From the NCBI GenBank assembly GCA_012512335.1, contig JAAZEK010000114.1, forward strand, positions 1-10,084: DNA of 10,084 bases, in the 5' to 3' direction. Of the stretch, positions 1-8,509 are shown one piece after another. The notes below the pieces were generated by a model. That model saw only the letters and a list, made by a program, of their open reading frames with translations, ran no database searches and was not told the DNA's origin. Numbering within the stretch: the first letter of the stretch is position 1; each line of letters begins with the position of its first letter. The stretch comes from Clostridiales bacterium (GTDB lineage: Bacteria; Bacillota; Clostridia; Caldicoprobacterales; DTU083). Both the position numbers and the translations under genes were made by a program.

Positions 1-2460
1 ATCAATAAAGTGCTCAATTACTTCGTCACTTTCTACAATTTCCTGTACTAAAATCCCGCGAATTTTCCCGCCTTCAAAGCAGTCATCCGAATGAACAATA
101 ACATCCTGGCTGACGTCTACCAGTCGACGTGTTAGGTAACCGGAGTCGGCAGTACGTAAAGCGGTATCAGCTAATCCTTTTCTAGCTCCGTGAGTAGAAA
201 TAAAGAACTCAAGAACTGTTAAACCCTCTCTGAAGTTGGCGCGAATGGGCAACTCTATAATCTTACCTGCTGGATTGGCCATAAGTCCGCGCATACCTGC
301 TAGCTGTCGAATCTGGTTAATACTTCCTCGAGCACCAGAGGCAGCCATCATATTTACTGGATTAAACTCATTCCATGCCTTCCTTAATGCTTTTGTAACC
401 TCATCCGTGGTTTCATTCCATGTATCTATAACTCTTTCGTAACGTTCTTCCTCAGAAATGAGCCCTCTACGGAATTGACGGTGAATTTTTGTAACCTCTT
501 GATCCGCTTTTACAAGGAGCTCCTTTTTCTCAGTAGGAACAATCATATCAGATACACTAACAGTCAGAGCACCTTGAGTTGCATAATGGAAGCCCAGATC
601 CTTAATTTTATCTAGAACAATGGAAGTTTCTGTAGCACCATACTTGTGATAGCACCTGTCTACAATTCCACTTAGAATATCTTTCTCTACGGTTTTATTA
701 ATTTCCAGCTCAAACATTTCTTCTATGTTACTACGATCCTTAAAGTCTAAATCCTGGGGAATAGCTTCGTTGAAAATCACTCTACCTGCAGTTACCTCAA
801 TCATACGGGTATGCATTTCGCCATCTACTTCTCTTTGTACCCGCATTTTTACTTTGGCATGTAAAGCGATGGTGCCTTCGTCATGTGCCATAATAACTTC
901 ATCGGCATTTAAGAAAGCTTTTCCTTCTCCTTTTTCACCATCCCTGGAAATTGTTAAATAATAACAACCGAGAATCATATCCTGGGTAGGTGTAACTACA
1001 GGTTTTCCATCCTGTGGTTTAAGAATATTGTTGGCAGCCAACATTAGGAATCTAGCTTCTGCCTGTGCTTCTACAGATAATGGTAAGTGCACCGCCATTT
1101 GGTCGCCGTCAAAGTCAGCGTTATAAGCGGTACAAACCAAGGGATGAAGCTTTAAAGCCCGTCCTTCTACTAAAACTGGCTCAAAGGCCTGAATACCCAA
1201 TCTATGCAGGGTTGGTGCGCGGTTTAGAAGTACTGGATGCTCCTTAATTACTTCTTCAACAACATCCCATACTTCAGATCTTACTCGCTCTACCATACGT
1301 TTGGCACTTTTAATATTGTGTGCTAGTCCTTTTTCAACCAAACGTTTAATAACAAAGGGCTTAAATAGTTCTAAAGCCATTTCCTTTGGCAAACCACATT
1401 GGAACATTTTAAGCTCTGGGCCTACAACGATAACAGATCGACCCGAATAGTCAACGCGTTTTCCCAATAGGTTTTGACGGAATCGACCTTGTTTTCCCTT
1501 AAGCATATCACTAAGGGATTTTAACGGACGATTGCCTGGCCCGGTGACCGGACGGCCTCTTCTTCCATTGTCTATCAGAGCATCTACAGCTTCTTGTAGC
1601 ATTCGCTTTTCATTTCTTACGATAATGTCTGGAGCACCTAAATCCAACAACCTTTTCAATCGGTTGTTACGGTTAATAATCCTGCGATAAAGGTCATTCA
1701 GGTCGGAGGTAGCAAACCTTCCGCCATCTAGCTGTACCATAGGACGAAGCTCTGGAGGAATAATTGGTATTACATCAAGAATCATATATTCTGGTTTATT
1801 TCCAGAATTCTTAAAGGCTTCTGTTACCTCTAGACGCTTTACAATACGCACGCGTTTTTGCCCAGTGGAGTCTCCTAAATCTGAACGTAGCTCACGAGAC
1901 ATAGCGCTTAAATCAATAGAACGAAGTAACTCTCTAACTGCCTCTGCTCCCATCCCACAACGAAATGTATTGCCGTATTTTTCAAAGTTTTCTCTATATT
2001 CCTTCTCATTTAGTAGCTGTTTTTTTGCTAATCCGGTTTCACCTGGATCAATTACAGCATAAGATCCAAAATACAGAAGCTTTTCCAAGGATCGAGGGGA
2101 CATATCCAATAAAAGCCCCATTCGGCTGGGAATTCCCTTGAAATACCAAATATGAGAGACCGGTGCAGCCAGCTCTATATGCCCCATACGCTCCCTGCGC
2201 ACCTTGGAACGAGTGACCTCAACACCACATCGATCACAGATTATTCCTTTATATCGTACCCTTTTATACTTACCACAATGGCACTCCCAATCTTTTTGGG
2301 GGCCAAATATCTTTTCACAGAACAAGCCGTCTTTCTCGGGCTTAAGGGTGCGATAATTGATAGTCTCAGGCTTTTTTACCTCACCTCGGGACCATTCCCG
2401 AATCCTATCCGGGGACGCCAGTCCTATTTCAATTGCATCCAGATTATTCAGCTCGAACAA
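1..2460 (-). CDS. rpoC: RNA polymerase beta' subunit, N-terminal 820 codons (3' end outside window)
   Basis: This is the beta' catalytic subunit of DNA-dependent RNA polymerase. Translating the minus strand from 2460 gives 820 uninterrupted codons that are still open at base 1, about two thirds of the usual roughly 1200-residue Firmicutes protein. The N-terminal zinc-binding domain has C60, C62, C75 and C78. The metal-binding active-site motif NADFDGD lies at residues 447-453, with D449, D451 and D453 holding the catalytic magnesium (family knowledge). The trigger-loop and bridge-helix region is complete, including STHGARKG with H757. C794 should be the first ligand of the second zinc site; its partners lie beyond the edge. 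The start is TTG at 2460-2458, because homologous RpoC N-termini (MLDVNNF-type) align with MFELNNL here and no in-frame ATG fits. The gene begins 23 bases after the rpoB stop, so the two are surely co-transcribed. Identification is certain. Confidence 0.98.
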   Translation of the reverse strand, partial: MFELNNLDAIEIGLASPDRIREWSRGEVKKPETINYRTLKPEKDGLFCEKIFGPQKDWECHCGKYKRVRYKGIICDRCGVEVTRSKVRRERMGHIELAAPVSHIWYFKGIPSRMGLLLDMSPRSLEKLLYFGSYAVIDPGETGLAKKQLLNEKEYRENFEKYGNTFRCGMGAEAVRELLRSIDLSAMSRELRSDLGDSTGQKRVRIVKRLEVTEAFKNSGNKPEYMILDVIPIIPPELRPMVQLDGGRFATSDLNDLYRRIINRNNRLKRLLDLGAPDIIVRNEKRMLQEAVDALIDNGRRGRPVTGPGNRPLKSLSDMLKGKQGRFRQNLLGKRVDYSGRSVIVVGPELKMFQCGLPKEMALELFKPFVIKRLVEKGLAHNIKSAKRMVERVRSEVWDVVEEVIKEHPVLLNRAPTLHRLGIQAFEPVLVEGRALKLHPLVCTAYNADFDGDQMAVHLPLSVEAQAEARFLMLAANNILKPQDGKPVVTPTQDMILGCYYLTISRDGEKGEGKAFLNADEVIMAHDEGTIALHAKVKMRVQREVDGEMHTRMIEVTAGRVIFNEAIPQDLDFKDRSNIEEMFELEINKTVEKDILSGIVDRCYHKYGATETSIVLDKIKDLGFHYATQGALTVSVSDMIVPTEKKELLVKADQEVTKIHRQFRRGLISEEERYERVIDTWNETTDEVTKALRKAWNEFNPVNMMAASGARGSINQIRQLAGMRGLMANPAGKIIELPIRANFREGLTVLEFFISTHGARKGLADTALRTADSGYLTRRLVDVSQDVIVHSDDCFEGGKIRGILVQEIVESDEVIEHFID

Positions 2461-2478
2461 TGGCCATCTCTCCCTTCC
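2458..2478 (-). promoter_or_regulatory. rpoC ribosome binding site and TTG start
   Basis: The minus strand reads GGAAGGGAGAG at 2478-2468, then the TTG start at 2460-2458. The AAGGGAG core lies 9 nt from TTG. An ATG at 2467-2465 sits only about 2 nt from the core and is out of frame; it opens a seven-codon frame that ends in TAA inside rpoC. The TTG is therefore the supported start. Confidence 0.8.
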
Positions 2479-2483
2479 AACAA

Positions 2484-5400
2484 TTATTCTTCATCTTTTT
2501 CATCATCTTCTAAATCCAGCTCTTCTAGATTAAGATCTGCATCAACAGTTATATCTACATTGTCTATATCATCTTCACTGTCATTATCATTATCATCATC
2601 ATCCAAACCAGGGATGGAGGCAATATCATCCAAGTTAAAATCTAGATCATCATCTTCCAATTCATAGTCATCATCAGACTGCTTCTGCTCTTCCTGACCT
2701 TCGATATTAATATCCAAATCATCCATATCTTCTTCAATTACTTCCCGGATGAGAACCTCTTCATTTTCGTTGCTGATTACCTTGACATCAAGTGCTAAGC
2801 TCTGCAATTCTTTAATCAGTACCTTAAAGGCTTCTGGTGCACCAGGCTCAGGAATATTTTCACCCTTAACAATAGCTTCATAGGTTTTAACTCTACCTAC
2901 TACGTCATCGGATTTTACTGTTAATATTTCCTGTAGTGTATGTGCGGCACCATAGGCTTCAAGAGCCCAAACTTCCATTTCACCAAATCGTTGACCTCCG
3001 AACTGGGCTTTACCACCAAGAGGTTGCTGGGTAACAAGGGAATAAGGTCCGGTAGAACGAGCGTGAATCTTGTCATCTACCAAATGGGCCAACTTAAGGA
3101 AATACATATAACCTACAGTTACTCGATTATCAAAGGGTTTACCAGTTCGGCCATCATAAACAACTAACTTTCCATCACTGTCCAAATTGGCCTGTTCAAG
3201 GGTGTTCATAATGTCAATTTCAGATGCCCCATCAAAAACGGGAGTTGCGATGTTCCAACCCATAGATTTGGCTGCCATGCCTAAGTGAACCTCAAGAACC
3301 TGCCCTATATTCATACGGGACGGAACTCCCAAGGGATTTAGACAGATTTCAAGTGGCGTACCATCAGGCAGGAAGGGCATATCTTCTTCGGGAAGGACTA
3401 AGGAAATAACACCTTTATTTCCATGACGGCCTGCCATTTTATCTCCGACAGATATTTTCCTCTTCTGTGCTACATAACAGCGAACCATTTGGTTGACACC
3501 AGGAGGAAGCTCATCACCATTTGCTCGAGTGAAAACTTTTACGTCAACTACAATACCGCTTTCCCCATGTGGTACCTTCAGGGAAGTATCTCGCACTTCA
3601 TGCGCCTTTTCTCCAAATATGGCACGAAGTAGACGTTCCTCAGCAGTCAACTCAGTTTCCCCTTTAGGTGTGACTTTACCAACTAAAATATCACCTGCTG
3701 TAACCTCAGCACCAATACGTATGATTCCTCTGTCGTCAAGATCTTTCATTGCTTCTTCACCGACATTTGGGATATCCCTAGTTATTTCTTCAGGGCCTAG
3801 TTTCGTATCTCTTGCTTCTGACTCATATTCTTCTATGTGAATCGAGGTAAAGACATCGTCCTTAACCAATTTCTCGCTAATGAGGATAGCATCCTCGTAG
3901 TTGTAGCCTTCCCAACTCATAAATCCAATGAGCACGTTACGACCTAATGCTATTTCTCCTTCATCAGTAGATGAACCGTCAACAATGATTTGACCTTTTT
4001 TTACGATTTCACCTTCGGAGACAATTGGCCTTTGGTTGATACAAGTGCCTTGGTTGGAACGCTTAAATTTCAATAATTTATATTTGTAATCCTTGTTATC
4101 ATCACCTCTGATGATAATCTGATCGGCGGATACCTTCTTTACTACACCAGACATCTCTGCAATTACTACTACCCCAGAATCCTTAGCGGCTTTATATTCC
4201 ATACCAGTGCCGATAATTGGGGCTTCTGGCCTAATGAGCGGAACAGCCTGACGCTGCATGTTTGCGCCCATCAAGGCACGGTTAGCATCGTCATTCTCCA
4301 AGAATGGTATCATGGCAGTGGCAACTGAAACCAACTGCTTTGGTGAAACGTCCATGAAATCCACTCGGTCCTTAGGGACCTCCAGGATTTCTTCACGGAG
4401 TCGTACCATAACATTATCGTCAATAAAACGGCCTTCCTCATCTAATGGCTCGTTACCTTGGGCAATTACATAAACATCCTCTTCATCGGCAGTGAGATAG
4501 ATGATTTCATCGGTTACCACCTGGTTTTCCTTATCTACCCTACGGTATGGTGCTTCAATGAATCCATACTCGTTGATTTTTGCATAGGTGCTTAATGAAC
4601 CAATTAAGCCAATATTTGGCCCTTCAGGAGTTTCAATAGGACACATTCGACTATAGTGAGAGTAGTGGACGTCTCGAACTTCGAAGCCTGCTCTCTCACG
4701 ACTCAAACCACCAGGTCCTAAAGCACTGAGCCTTCTTTTATGAGTAAGCTCTGCCAATGGATTAGTTTGATCCATAAATTGAGACAACTGACTGCTTCCA
4801 AAAAATTCCTTAATTGCAGCAGTAACAGGTCGGATATTAATAAGCGCTTGAGGAGTAACTACGTCTATATCCTGAATGGTCATTCTTTCCTTGATAACTC
4901 TTTCCATTCTAGAAATACCGATTCGGAATTGGTTTTGCAATAGCTCACCAACAGAACGAAGTCTACGGTTACCTAAATGATCGATATCGTCTATATGCCC
5001 TATACCATCAGCTAGATGCAAGTTATAGCTTATAGAAGCGATAATATCATCTATTAATACGTGCCTGGGAATCAACTCGTCTATGGATTCTTTGAGTGTA
5101 AGCTTCAGAGTATCCTCGTCTAAGCCTTGATCAAGAAAGACTTTTAAAGTAGGGTAATGAACCTTTTCATTAATACCCACTTCCTTTGGATCAAAGCTTA
5201 AATGTTTTTCAGCATCAACAAAATAATTTCCTACTACTTTGGCAACACTATCATTATCCATTTGAATCAAGAATTCGTTGATTCCTGCATTTTGTATGGC
5301 ATCCGCCATTTCTCTGCTCACTTTTTCGCCAGCATCTACCAGTATCTCGCCTGAAGATGGATCAACTACAGGTGTAGCAGCAACTCTGCCTACAATCCTT

Positions 5401-6245
5401 GCAGATAAGGCCAGTTTCTTATTAAATTTGTAACGACCTACTCTGGCCAAGTCATATCGTTTGGAATCGAAAAATAAAGATCGAATCAATTGATTGGCGC
5501 TTTCCACTGTGGGCGGCTCTCCTGGCCTTAAGCGTTTATAAACCTCCAATAAGCCCTCTTCCACTGAATTGGCGTTGTCGCTGTCAATGGTAGCAAGAAG
5601 GCGTTCGTCCTCACCGAGAAGCTCCTTTAGCTGTATATCAGTACCATATCCAAGAGCACGTAAAAGGACCGTAACATTGTTCTTTCGTGTGCGGTCTATC
5701 CGCACATGCATGATATCGTTAGAGTCGGTTTCATACTCCAACCATGCACCACGATTTGGAATCAAAGTTGCGGAGTACAGCGGTTTTCCTGTTTTATCAA
5801 TTTGCTCTGAATAGTAGACACCCGGGGAACGAACCAATTGGCTGACTATAACTCGTTCTGCTCCATTGATTATAAAGGTGCCTTGATCGGTCATGATTGG
5901 GAAGTCACCCATAAATACCTCTTGCTCCTTAACTTCCCCTGTTTCTCTGTTGATCAACCGAACCCGTACTTTCAGTGGTTTGGAATAGGTAACATCCCGT
6001 TCCTTGCACTCTTCCACCGAGTACTTTGAGTTCTCGTCAAAGTAATAATCTACAAACTCCAAAACGAGATTTTCGGTGTAGTCGGTAATAGGAGATACAT
6101 CATCAAAAACCTCCTGGAGCCCTTTTTCGAGAAACCACCTATACGAGTTTTTCTGCACCTCAATGAGGTTAGGCATTTCAAGAACCTCATCAATTCTAGA
6201 GTAACTCATCCTGGTTCTCTTTCCTAGTTGAACTGGATGCAGCAT
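2484..6245 (-). CDS. rpoB: RNA polymerase beta subunit
   Basis: This is the beta subunit of RNA polymerase, which forms the catalytic cleft together with beta'. Counting from the ATG at 6245, the protein has 1253 residues, longer than the roughly 1190 of Bacillus. The rifampicin-pocket segment [20 protein letters not shown] ends at H502 (E. coli H526) and continues [11 protein letters not shown]. The residues equivalent to E. coli Q513, D516, H526 and S531 are all wild type. The active-site lysines fall in [11 protein letters not shown] as K936 and K944 (E. coli K1065 and K1073). The last 92 residues form a strongly acidic tail. An in-frame ATG at 6251 would add Met-Tyr. I prefer 6245 because homologues begin M-x-x-PV-x-x-GKR and because the Shine-Dalgarno spacing is 10 nt rather than 4. 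It is co-transcribed with rpoC and preceded by its own promoter and long leader. Confidence 0.98.
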   Translation of the reverse strand: MLHPVQLGKRTRMSYSRIDEVLEMPNLIEVQKNSYRWFLEKGLQEVFDDVSPITDYTENLVLEFVDYYFDENSKYSVEECKERDVTYSKPLKVRVRLINRETGEVKEQEVFMGDFPIMTDQGTFIINGAERVIVSQLVRSPGVYYSEQIDKTGKPLYSATLIPNRGAWLEYETDSNDIMHVRIDRTRKNNVTVLLRALGYGTDIQLKELLGEDERLLATIDSDNANSVEEGLLEVYKRLRPGEPPTVESANQLIRSLFFDSKRYDLARVGRYKFNKKLALSARIVGRVAATPVVDPSSGEILVDAGEKVSREMADAIQNAGINEFLIQMDNDSVAKVVGNYFVDAEKHLSFDPKEVGINEKVHYPTLKVFLDQGLDEDTLKLTLKESIDELIPRHVLIDDIIASISYNLHLADGIGHIDDIDHLGNRRLRSVGELLQNQFRIGISRMERVIKERMTIQDIDVVTPQALINIRPVTAAIKEFFGSSQLSQFMDQTNPLAELTHKRRLSALGPGGLSRERAGFEVRDVHYSHYSRMCPIETPEGPNIGLIGSLSTYAKINEYGFIEAPYRRVDKENQVVTDEIIYLTADEEDVYVIAQGNEPLDEEGRFIDDNVMVRLREEILEVPKDRVDFMDVSPKQLVSVATAMIPFLENDDANRALMGANMQRQAVPLIRPEAPIIGTGMEYKAAKDSGVVVIAEMSGVVKKVSADQIIIRGDDNKDYKYKLLKFKRSNQGTCINQRPIVSEGEIVKKGQIIVDGSSTDEGEIALGRNVLIGFMSWEGYNYEDAILISEKLVKDDVFTSIHIEEYESEARDTKLGPEEITRDIPNVGEEAMKDLDDRGIIRIGAEVTAGDILVGKVTPKGETELTAEERLLRAIFGEKAHEVRDTSLKVPHGESGIVVDVKVFTRANGDELPPGVNQMVRCYVAQKRKISVGDKMAGRHGNKGVISLVLPEEDMPFLPDGTPLEICLNPLGVPSRMNIGQVLEVHLGMAAKSMGWNIATPVFDGASEIDIMNTLEQANLDSDGKLVVYDGRTGKPFDNRVTVGYMYFLKLAHLVDDKIHARSTGPYSLVTQQPLGGKAQFGGQRFGEMEVWALEAYGAAHTLQEILTVKSDDVVGRVKTYEAIVKGENIPEPGAPEAFKVLIKELQSLALDVKVISNENEEVLIREVIEEDMDDLDINIEGQEEQKQSDDDYELEDDDLDFNLDDIASIPGLDDDDNDNDSEDDIDNVDITVDADLNLEELDLEDDEKDEE
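2487..2762 (-). repeat. Low-complexity GAT/GAA-rich DNA encoding the acidic RpoB C-terminal tail
   Basis: These 92 codons (residues 1162-1253 of RpoB) contain 46 Asp or Glu and only three Lys or Arg by my count. They include runs such as DDDD and the ending LEDDEKDEE. On the plus strand the DNA reads as imperfect TCATCATCA-type simple sequence, densest around 2569-2606. The tail follows the conserved end of RpoB (around [14 protein letters not shown]) and probably is disordered. Such DNA can change length by slippage, so related strains may differ here. It is inside the rpoB frame, not a separate gene. Confidence 0.85.
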
Positions 6246-6261
6246 GTACATCTCACCCCTT
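6243..6261 (-). promoter_or_regulatory. rpoB ribosome binding site with two candidate ATG starts
   Basis: The minus strand reads AAGGGG at 6261-6256, then TGAG, ATG (6251-6249), TAC, ATG (6245-6243). Spacing is 4 nt to the first ATG and 10 nt to the second. Homology of the N-terminus favours the second. Confidence 0.65.
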
Positions 6262-6485
6262 AAGTAAAGTTAAACCAAATACATCCATGTGTGACCTTGG
6301 TTATTTTGGTAATATAAGTAAATAAGCATTAATATATATTATACCCTTGCAATTTGCACCTTATTCAGTGTAAAATATATGTAAGGTGATAATAATACAA
6401 ATACACCTACTAAAACACAGAATCCAGCTACAAAATACGAATAAAAACACAATAAAAGCTTGTCACTAAAAAACTATTAATGCAA
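6246..6485 (-). promoter_or_regulatory. Long rpoB 5' leader with alternative hairpins
   Basis: About 240 nt separate the predicted transcription start (near 6485) from the rpoB ATG. I find no convincing gene in it. Three short segments could form mutually exclusive stems in the RNA: GTAGGTG (6410-6404), CACCTTAC (6388-6381) and TAAGGTG (6363-6357). Segments 1 and 2 pair over 7 bp with one bulge and a 15-nt loop. Segments 2 and 3 pair over 7 perfect bp with an 18-nt loop. No U-run follows either stem, so this is not a plain terminator. An 11-base inverted repeat, TGCAAATTGCA, lies at 6358-6348. Function is unknown; the region is AT-rich and some of this could be chance. Confidence 0.45.
6338..6343 (-). 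promoter_or_regulatory. Possible second -10 box in the rpoB leader
   Basis: The minus strand reads TATAAT, a perfect -10 hexamer, at 6343-6338. No good -35 lies 16-18 nt upstream; the best is TGAATA, with 3 of 6 matches at 18 nt. Since the segment is AT-rich, a perfect -10 alone is weak evidence. Confidence 0.2.
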
Positions 6486-6491
6486 TTTATA

Positions 6492-6520
6492 ATCCTAACA
6501 AAGAATTGCAAGTTTGTCAA
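6492..6520 (-). promoter_or_regulatory. Sigma-A-type promoter for rpoBC
   Basis: The minus strand shows a perfect -35 TTGACA at 6520-6515, a 17-nt spacer, and a -10 TAGGAT (4 of 6) at 6497-6492. TGT immediately precedes the -10, giving an extended -10 motif. The expected start is near 6485. The promoter lies just after the rplL-rpoB inverted repeat, so rpoBC can be transcribed independently of the ribosomal protein genes upstream. Confidence 0.75.
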
Positions 6521-6536
6521 GGCTTTTTTTGTCTAA

Positions 6537-6568
6537 AATAAGGAGCTCTATAAAATGAGCTCCTTATT
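6537..6568 (-). terminator. Inverted-repeat terminator or attenuator between rplL and rpoB
   Basis: A perfect 12-bp stem, AATAAGGAGCTC at 6568-6557 with GAGCTCCTTATT at 6548-6537, encloses an 8-nt loop. On the minus strand the 3' arm runs into a short U-rich stretch (TTATTTTAG). On the plus strand a longer T-run follows (GTTTTTT), so termination may be as good or better in the antisense direction. It lies 28 bases after the rplL stop. In many bacteria a partial terminator here sets the ratio of stalk proteins to polymerase. The modest U-tract fits partial read-through. Confidence 0.7.
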
Positions 6569-6596
6569 GTTTTTTAAAAACCTTTTGTTAAACTAT

Positions 6597-6971
6597 TTAC
6601 TTAACTTCGATTTTAGCTCCAACTTCAGCAAACTTAGCTACAACAGCTTCTGCATCTTCCTTGGAAACGCCTTCTTTAACAGCCTTAGGAGCTGCTTCTA
6701 CTAAATCTTTGGCTTCTTTTAATCCTAATCCGGTTAACTCACGAACAACCTTGATAACCTTAATCTTCTGGTCGCCAACTTCGGTAAGAACTGCGTCAAA
6801 CTCAGTCTTTTCTTCTTCTGCGGCTTCAGCTGCACCAGCTGCTGGAGCTGCAGCAACGGCTACAGGAGCAGCTGCACTAACACCAAATTCTTCTTCTAAA
6901 GCCTTTACCAGCTCGGAAAGCTCTAATACTGTCATACTCTTAATGGCATCCATAATTTCTTGTTTATTCAT
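6597..6971 (-). CDS. rplL: 50S ribosomal protein L7/L12
   Basis: This is the multicopy stalk protein that recruits and stimulates translational GTPases. The 124-residue length is typical. Residues 1-30 form the dimerisation domain that also binds L10. Residues 33-52 are an Ala-Pro-rich flexible hinge ([20 protein letters not shown]). Residues 54-124 form the globular C-terminal domain, with the conserved [18 protein letters not shown] segment that contacts elongation factors. The ATG at 6971 has an AGGAGG 8 nt upstream. The gene lies 43 bases after rplJ, in the same transcript and under the same L10 leader. Its strong Shine-Dalgarno fits the need for several L12 copies per L10. Nothing unusual is seen. 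Confidence 0.98.
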   Translation of the reverse strand: MNKQEIMDAIKSMTVLELSELVKALEEEFGVSAAAPVAVAAAPAAGAAEAAEEEKTEFDAVLTEVGDQKIKVIKVVRELTGLGLKEAKDLVEAAPKAVKEGVSKEDAEAVVAKFAEVGAKIEVK

Positions 6972-7014
6972 TTTTAAATCCTCCTATTTATCTTTCCTGA
7001 TTTTTTTAGTTTGT

Positions 7015-7536
7015 TTATGCTTCCTTGGTTTCTTTTATTGCATTTAAGGTGTACAGCAAGGACCGTACAGTTCCACCCAGTACATTGACCAGCCCGGAAA
7101 TTGGGGCGTTCATGCTACCAAGCATCTTCGCAATAAGTTCTTCTCTAGAGGGTAGTTCGGCCAATAGCTTGATTCCATCAACGTCGATGACTTTTCCATC
7201 AACTACGCCCGCTTTTAGCTCCATCTTCTTAAGCTTCTTAATACTTTCAGTAAGAATTTTTGCAGGAGCTACAGGATCTTTAACACCAAAGGCTATTGCT
7301 GTTGGACCTTCTAGATGGGGGATAAGATCATCAAAGCCCAGTTCTTTGGCTGCAAGCTCAATTAAGGTGTTTTTGTAAACCTTGTAGTCAACATCCTTAC
7401 TACGAAAATCACTTCTTAATTGTGTTACTTCTGCGACTGTTAGTCCACGATAATCAACTAGTATCGCGCTGCTGTAATTGGAAAGCTTATCTTTAATTTC
7501 AGCTACTACTTGTACTTTTTGTTCTCTAGCAGACAT
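7015..7536 (-). CDS. rplJ: 50S ribosomal protein L10
   Basis: This is the stalk base protein. It binds 23S rRNA beside L11 and carries L7/L12 dimers on its C-terminal helix. The protein has 173 residues, a usual length. The N-terminal rRNA-binding domain includes AILVDYRGLTVAEVTQLR (residues 24-41) and the conserved YKVYKNTL segment (51-58). The helical C-terminus, about 132-173, should be the L12-binding arm. The ATG at 7536 follows an AAAGGAGGT Shine-Dalgarno with suitable spacing (9 nt). The long leader upstream is an L10-type regulatory RNA, so the L10-L12 complex probably represses its own operon by attenuation (known for the family, inferred here). Nothing in the protein is odd. Confidence 0.98.
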   Translation of the reverse strand: MSAREQKVQVVAEIKDKLSNYSSAILVDYRGLTVAEVTQLRSDFRSKDVDYKVYKNTLIELAAKELGFDDLIPHLEGPTAIAFGVKDPVAPAKILTESIKKLKKMELKAGVVDGKVIDVDGIKLLAELPSREELIAKMLGSMNAPISGLVNVLGGTVRSLLYTLNAIKETKEA

Positions 7537-7610
7537 TCTTCACAGACCTCCTTTCCTAATGTTTCAGTTGGGGCCTTTGCTTATCACAGAAAGGATTTTA
7601 AACCACAATA

Positions 7611-7634
7611 CCCTCTCACCAAAAGGCAAGAGGG
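7611..7634 (-). terminator. Attenuator hairpin of the L10 leader
   Basis: CCCTCTTGCC (7634-7625) pairs with GGTGAGAGGG (7620-7611) around a TTTT loop, giving 10 bp with two G-U wobbles. Four further A-T pairs are possible below a small bulge (AATA at 7641-7638 with TATT at 7610-7607). The following stretch TATTGTGGTTT is U-rich but broken, suggesting leaky termination. Its first four bases, CCCT (7634-7631), are also the 3' outer arm of the competing antiterminator. Confidence 0.7.
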
Positions 7635-7659
7635 CAGTATTTATCAAAATACATTCCCT
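7631..7659 (-). promoter_or_regulatory. Antiterminator hairpin of the L10 leader
   Basis: AGGG (7659-7656) pairs with CCCT (7634-7631), and inside it GTATTT (7652-7647) pairs with AAATAC (7642-7637) around a TGAT loop, with a small AAT/TG internal loop. It starts two bases after the conserved CCGAGGT, so protein bound there could block it and free CCCT for the terminator. Confidence 0.65.
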
Positions 7660-7746
7660 TACCTCGGCAGGCTAATAAATTAAGCTTTTTAAAGCGCCTG
7701 CTGTCTACGATAAGACATGCTCCAATTCTTTTCAAAAATCATTTTT

Positions 7747-7775
7747 AGTATAGTGCAATCAGTTCTAATTGTCAA
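7747..7775 (-). promoter_or_regulatory. Sigma-A promoter for rplJ-rplL
   Basis: The minus strand has a perfect -35 TTGACA at 7775-7770, a 17-nt spacer, and -10 TATACT (5 of 6) at 7752-7747. The start is expected near 7740, about 200 nt ahead of rplJ, which places the whole L10 leader in the transcript. This is the closest match to consensus in the window. Confidence 0.85.
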
Positions 7776-7797
7776 GCAATTCGAAAAATCTCTACAA

Positions 7798-8487
7798 TTA
7801 GAATTTGGTTCCGTTTACTCGAACCCCAGGACCCATAGTGCTGGACAACACAACGCTTCGTAGATAGGTTCCTTTGGCAGCTGCAGGCTTAGCCTTAACA
7901 ATGGCATCCATGAGAGTTGTCAAGTTGTCATTGAGTTTTTCTGTACCAAAGGACTTCTTACCAACAGGTACATGAATAATAGCAGCTTTGTCCAACCTAT
8001 ATTCTACCTTACCAGCTTTGATGTCTTTAACAGCCTTAGAAACATCCATGGTTACTGTGCCTGATTTGGGATTTGGCATTAAGCCTTTCGGTCCCAAAAC
8101 ACGACCAAGACGTCCTACTAGACCCATCATATCCGGTGTAGTTACGCAAACGTCAAAATCAAACCAGTTTTCAGACTGGATTTTTGTAATCATGTCTTCT
8201 GCCCCTACAAAGTCAGCTCCAGCTTCTTCTGCTTCCTTGGCCTTCTCTCCCTTGGCTATAACTAAAACCTTAACGGTTTTACCAGTTCCATGGGGTAAAA
8301 CAACTGCACCACGAACCTGCTGATCGGCATTACGTGGGTTAACGCCCAATCGAATGGCTATCTCTATTGTCTCGTCAAATTTAGCTGTTGCTGTTTTCTG
8401 AACCAGTTCCAATGCTTCTTCTGGATCATACAATTTGGTGCGGTCTACTAATTTTGCATTTTCTAGATAACTTTTTCCATGTTTCAT
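7798..8487 (-). CDS. rplA: 50S ribosomal protein L1
   Basis: This is the L1 stalk protein, which binds 23S rRNA helices 76-78 and helps deacylated tRNA leave the E site. Counting from 8487 it has 229 residues. Domain I comprises residues 1 to about 67 and 160-229. Domain II, about 68-159, holds the signature [21 protein letters not shown] (residues 125-145). A Met-Lys-Met-Lys start at 8493 is also open. The AGGAGG at 8501-8496 lies only 2 nt from that ATG but 8 nt from the ATG at 8487, and L1 homologues usually begin close to MxxxGKxY, so 8487 is chosen. L1 often represses its own operon by binding mRNA; the structured gap upstream might serve this, but that is a guess. Confidence 0.97.
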   Translation of the reverse strand: MKHGKSYLENAKLVDRTKLYDPEEALELVQKTATAKFDETIEIAIRLGVNPRNADQQVRGAVVLPHGTGKTVKVLVIAKGEKAKEAEEAGADFVGAEDMITKIQSENWFDFDVCVTTPDMMGLVGRLGRVLGPKGLMPNPKSGTVTMDVSKAVKDIKAGKVEYRLDKAAIIHVPVGKKSFGTEKLNDNLTTLMDAIVKAKPAAAKGTYLRSVVLSSTMGPGVRVNGTKF

Positions 8488-8509
8488 TTTCATTTCCTCC
8501 TAGTGGTCA

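Larger units (their letters stand above)
7611..7720 (-). ncRNA. L10 leader RNA (autoregulatory element of rplJ-rplL)
   Basis: The RNA carries the hallmark sequence of the Firmicutes L10 leader. TGTCT (7717-7713) pairs with AGACA (7706-7702) around a 6-nt loop. GCAGGC (7701-7696) pairs with GCCTGC (7672-7667). The conserved CCGAGGT follows at 7667-7661, forming a kink-turn-like ligand site. Between the two arms lies a small GCTTT/AAAGC hairpin. Directly downstream are an antiterminator (7659-7631) and a terminator-like hairpin (7634-7611). In the known family, the L10-L12 complex binds the leader and promotes early termination. Recognition is by pattern; a covariance search with the Rfam L10_leader model would settle it. 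Confidence 0.88.

Noticed and set aside
2440..2467. ATG at 2467 as the rpoC start
   Set aside because: It is out of frame with RpoC and stops after seven codons.
2152..2667. 171-codon plus-strand frame with a serine-rich end
   Set aside because: It is antisense to the rpoC start and the acidic rpoB tail; the Ser run is simply the complement of GAT/GAA codons. It has no ribosome binding site and no recognisable domain.
6270..6329. Possible 19-residue leader peptide frame in the rpoB leader
   Set aside because: It starts with ATG at 6329 and ends just before the rpoB ribosome binding site, but no Shine-Dalgarno lies at a fitting distance and the sequence shows no regulatory codon run. An ORF this short is expected by chance.
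6661..7047. 128-codon plus-strand frame opposite rplL
   Set aside because: The Ala-rich part mirrors the alternating GC-rich hinge codons of L7/L12 read in reverse. Real gene content is on the other strand.
8485..8493. Upstream ATG at 8493 as the rplA start
   Set aside because: It is only 2 nt from the AGGAGG; the ATG two codons later has 8 nt spacing and fits homologous L1 N-termini.
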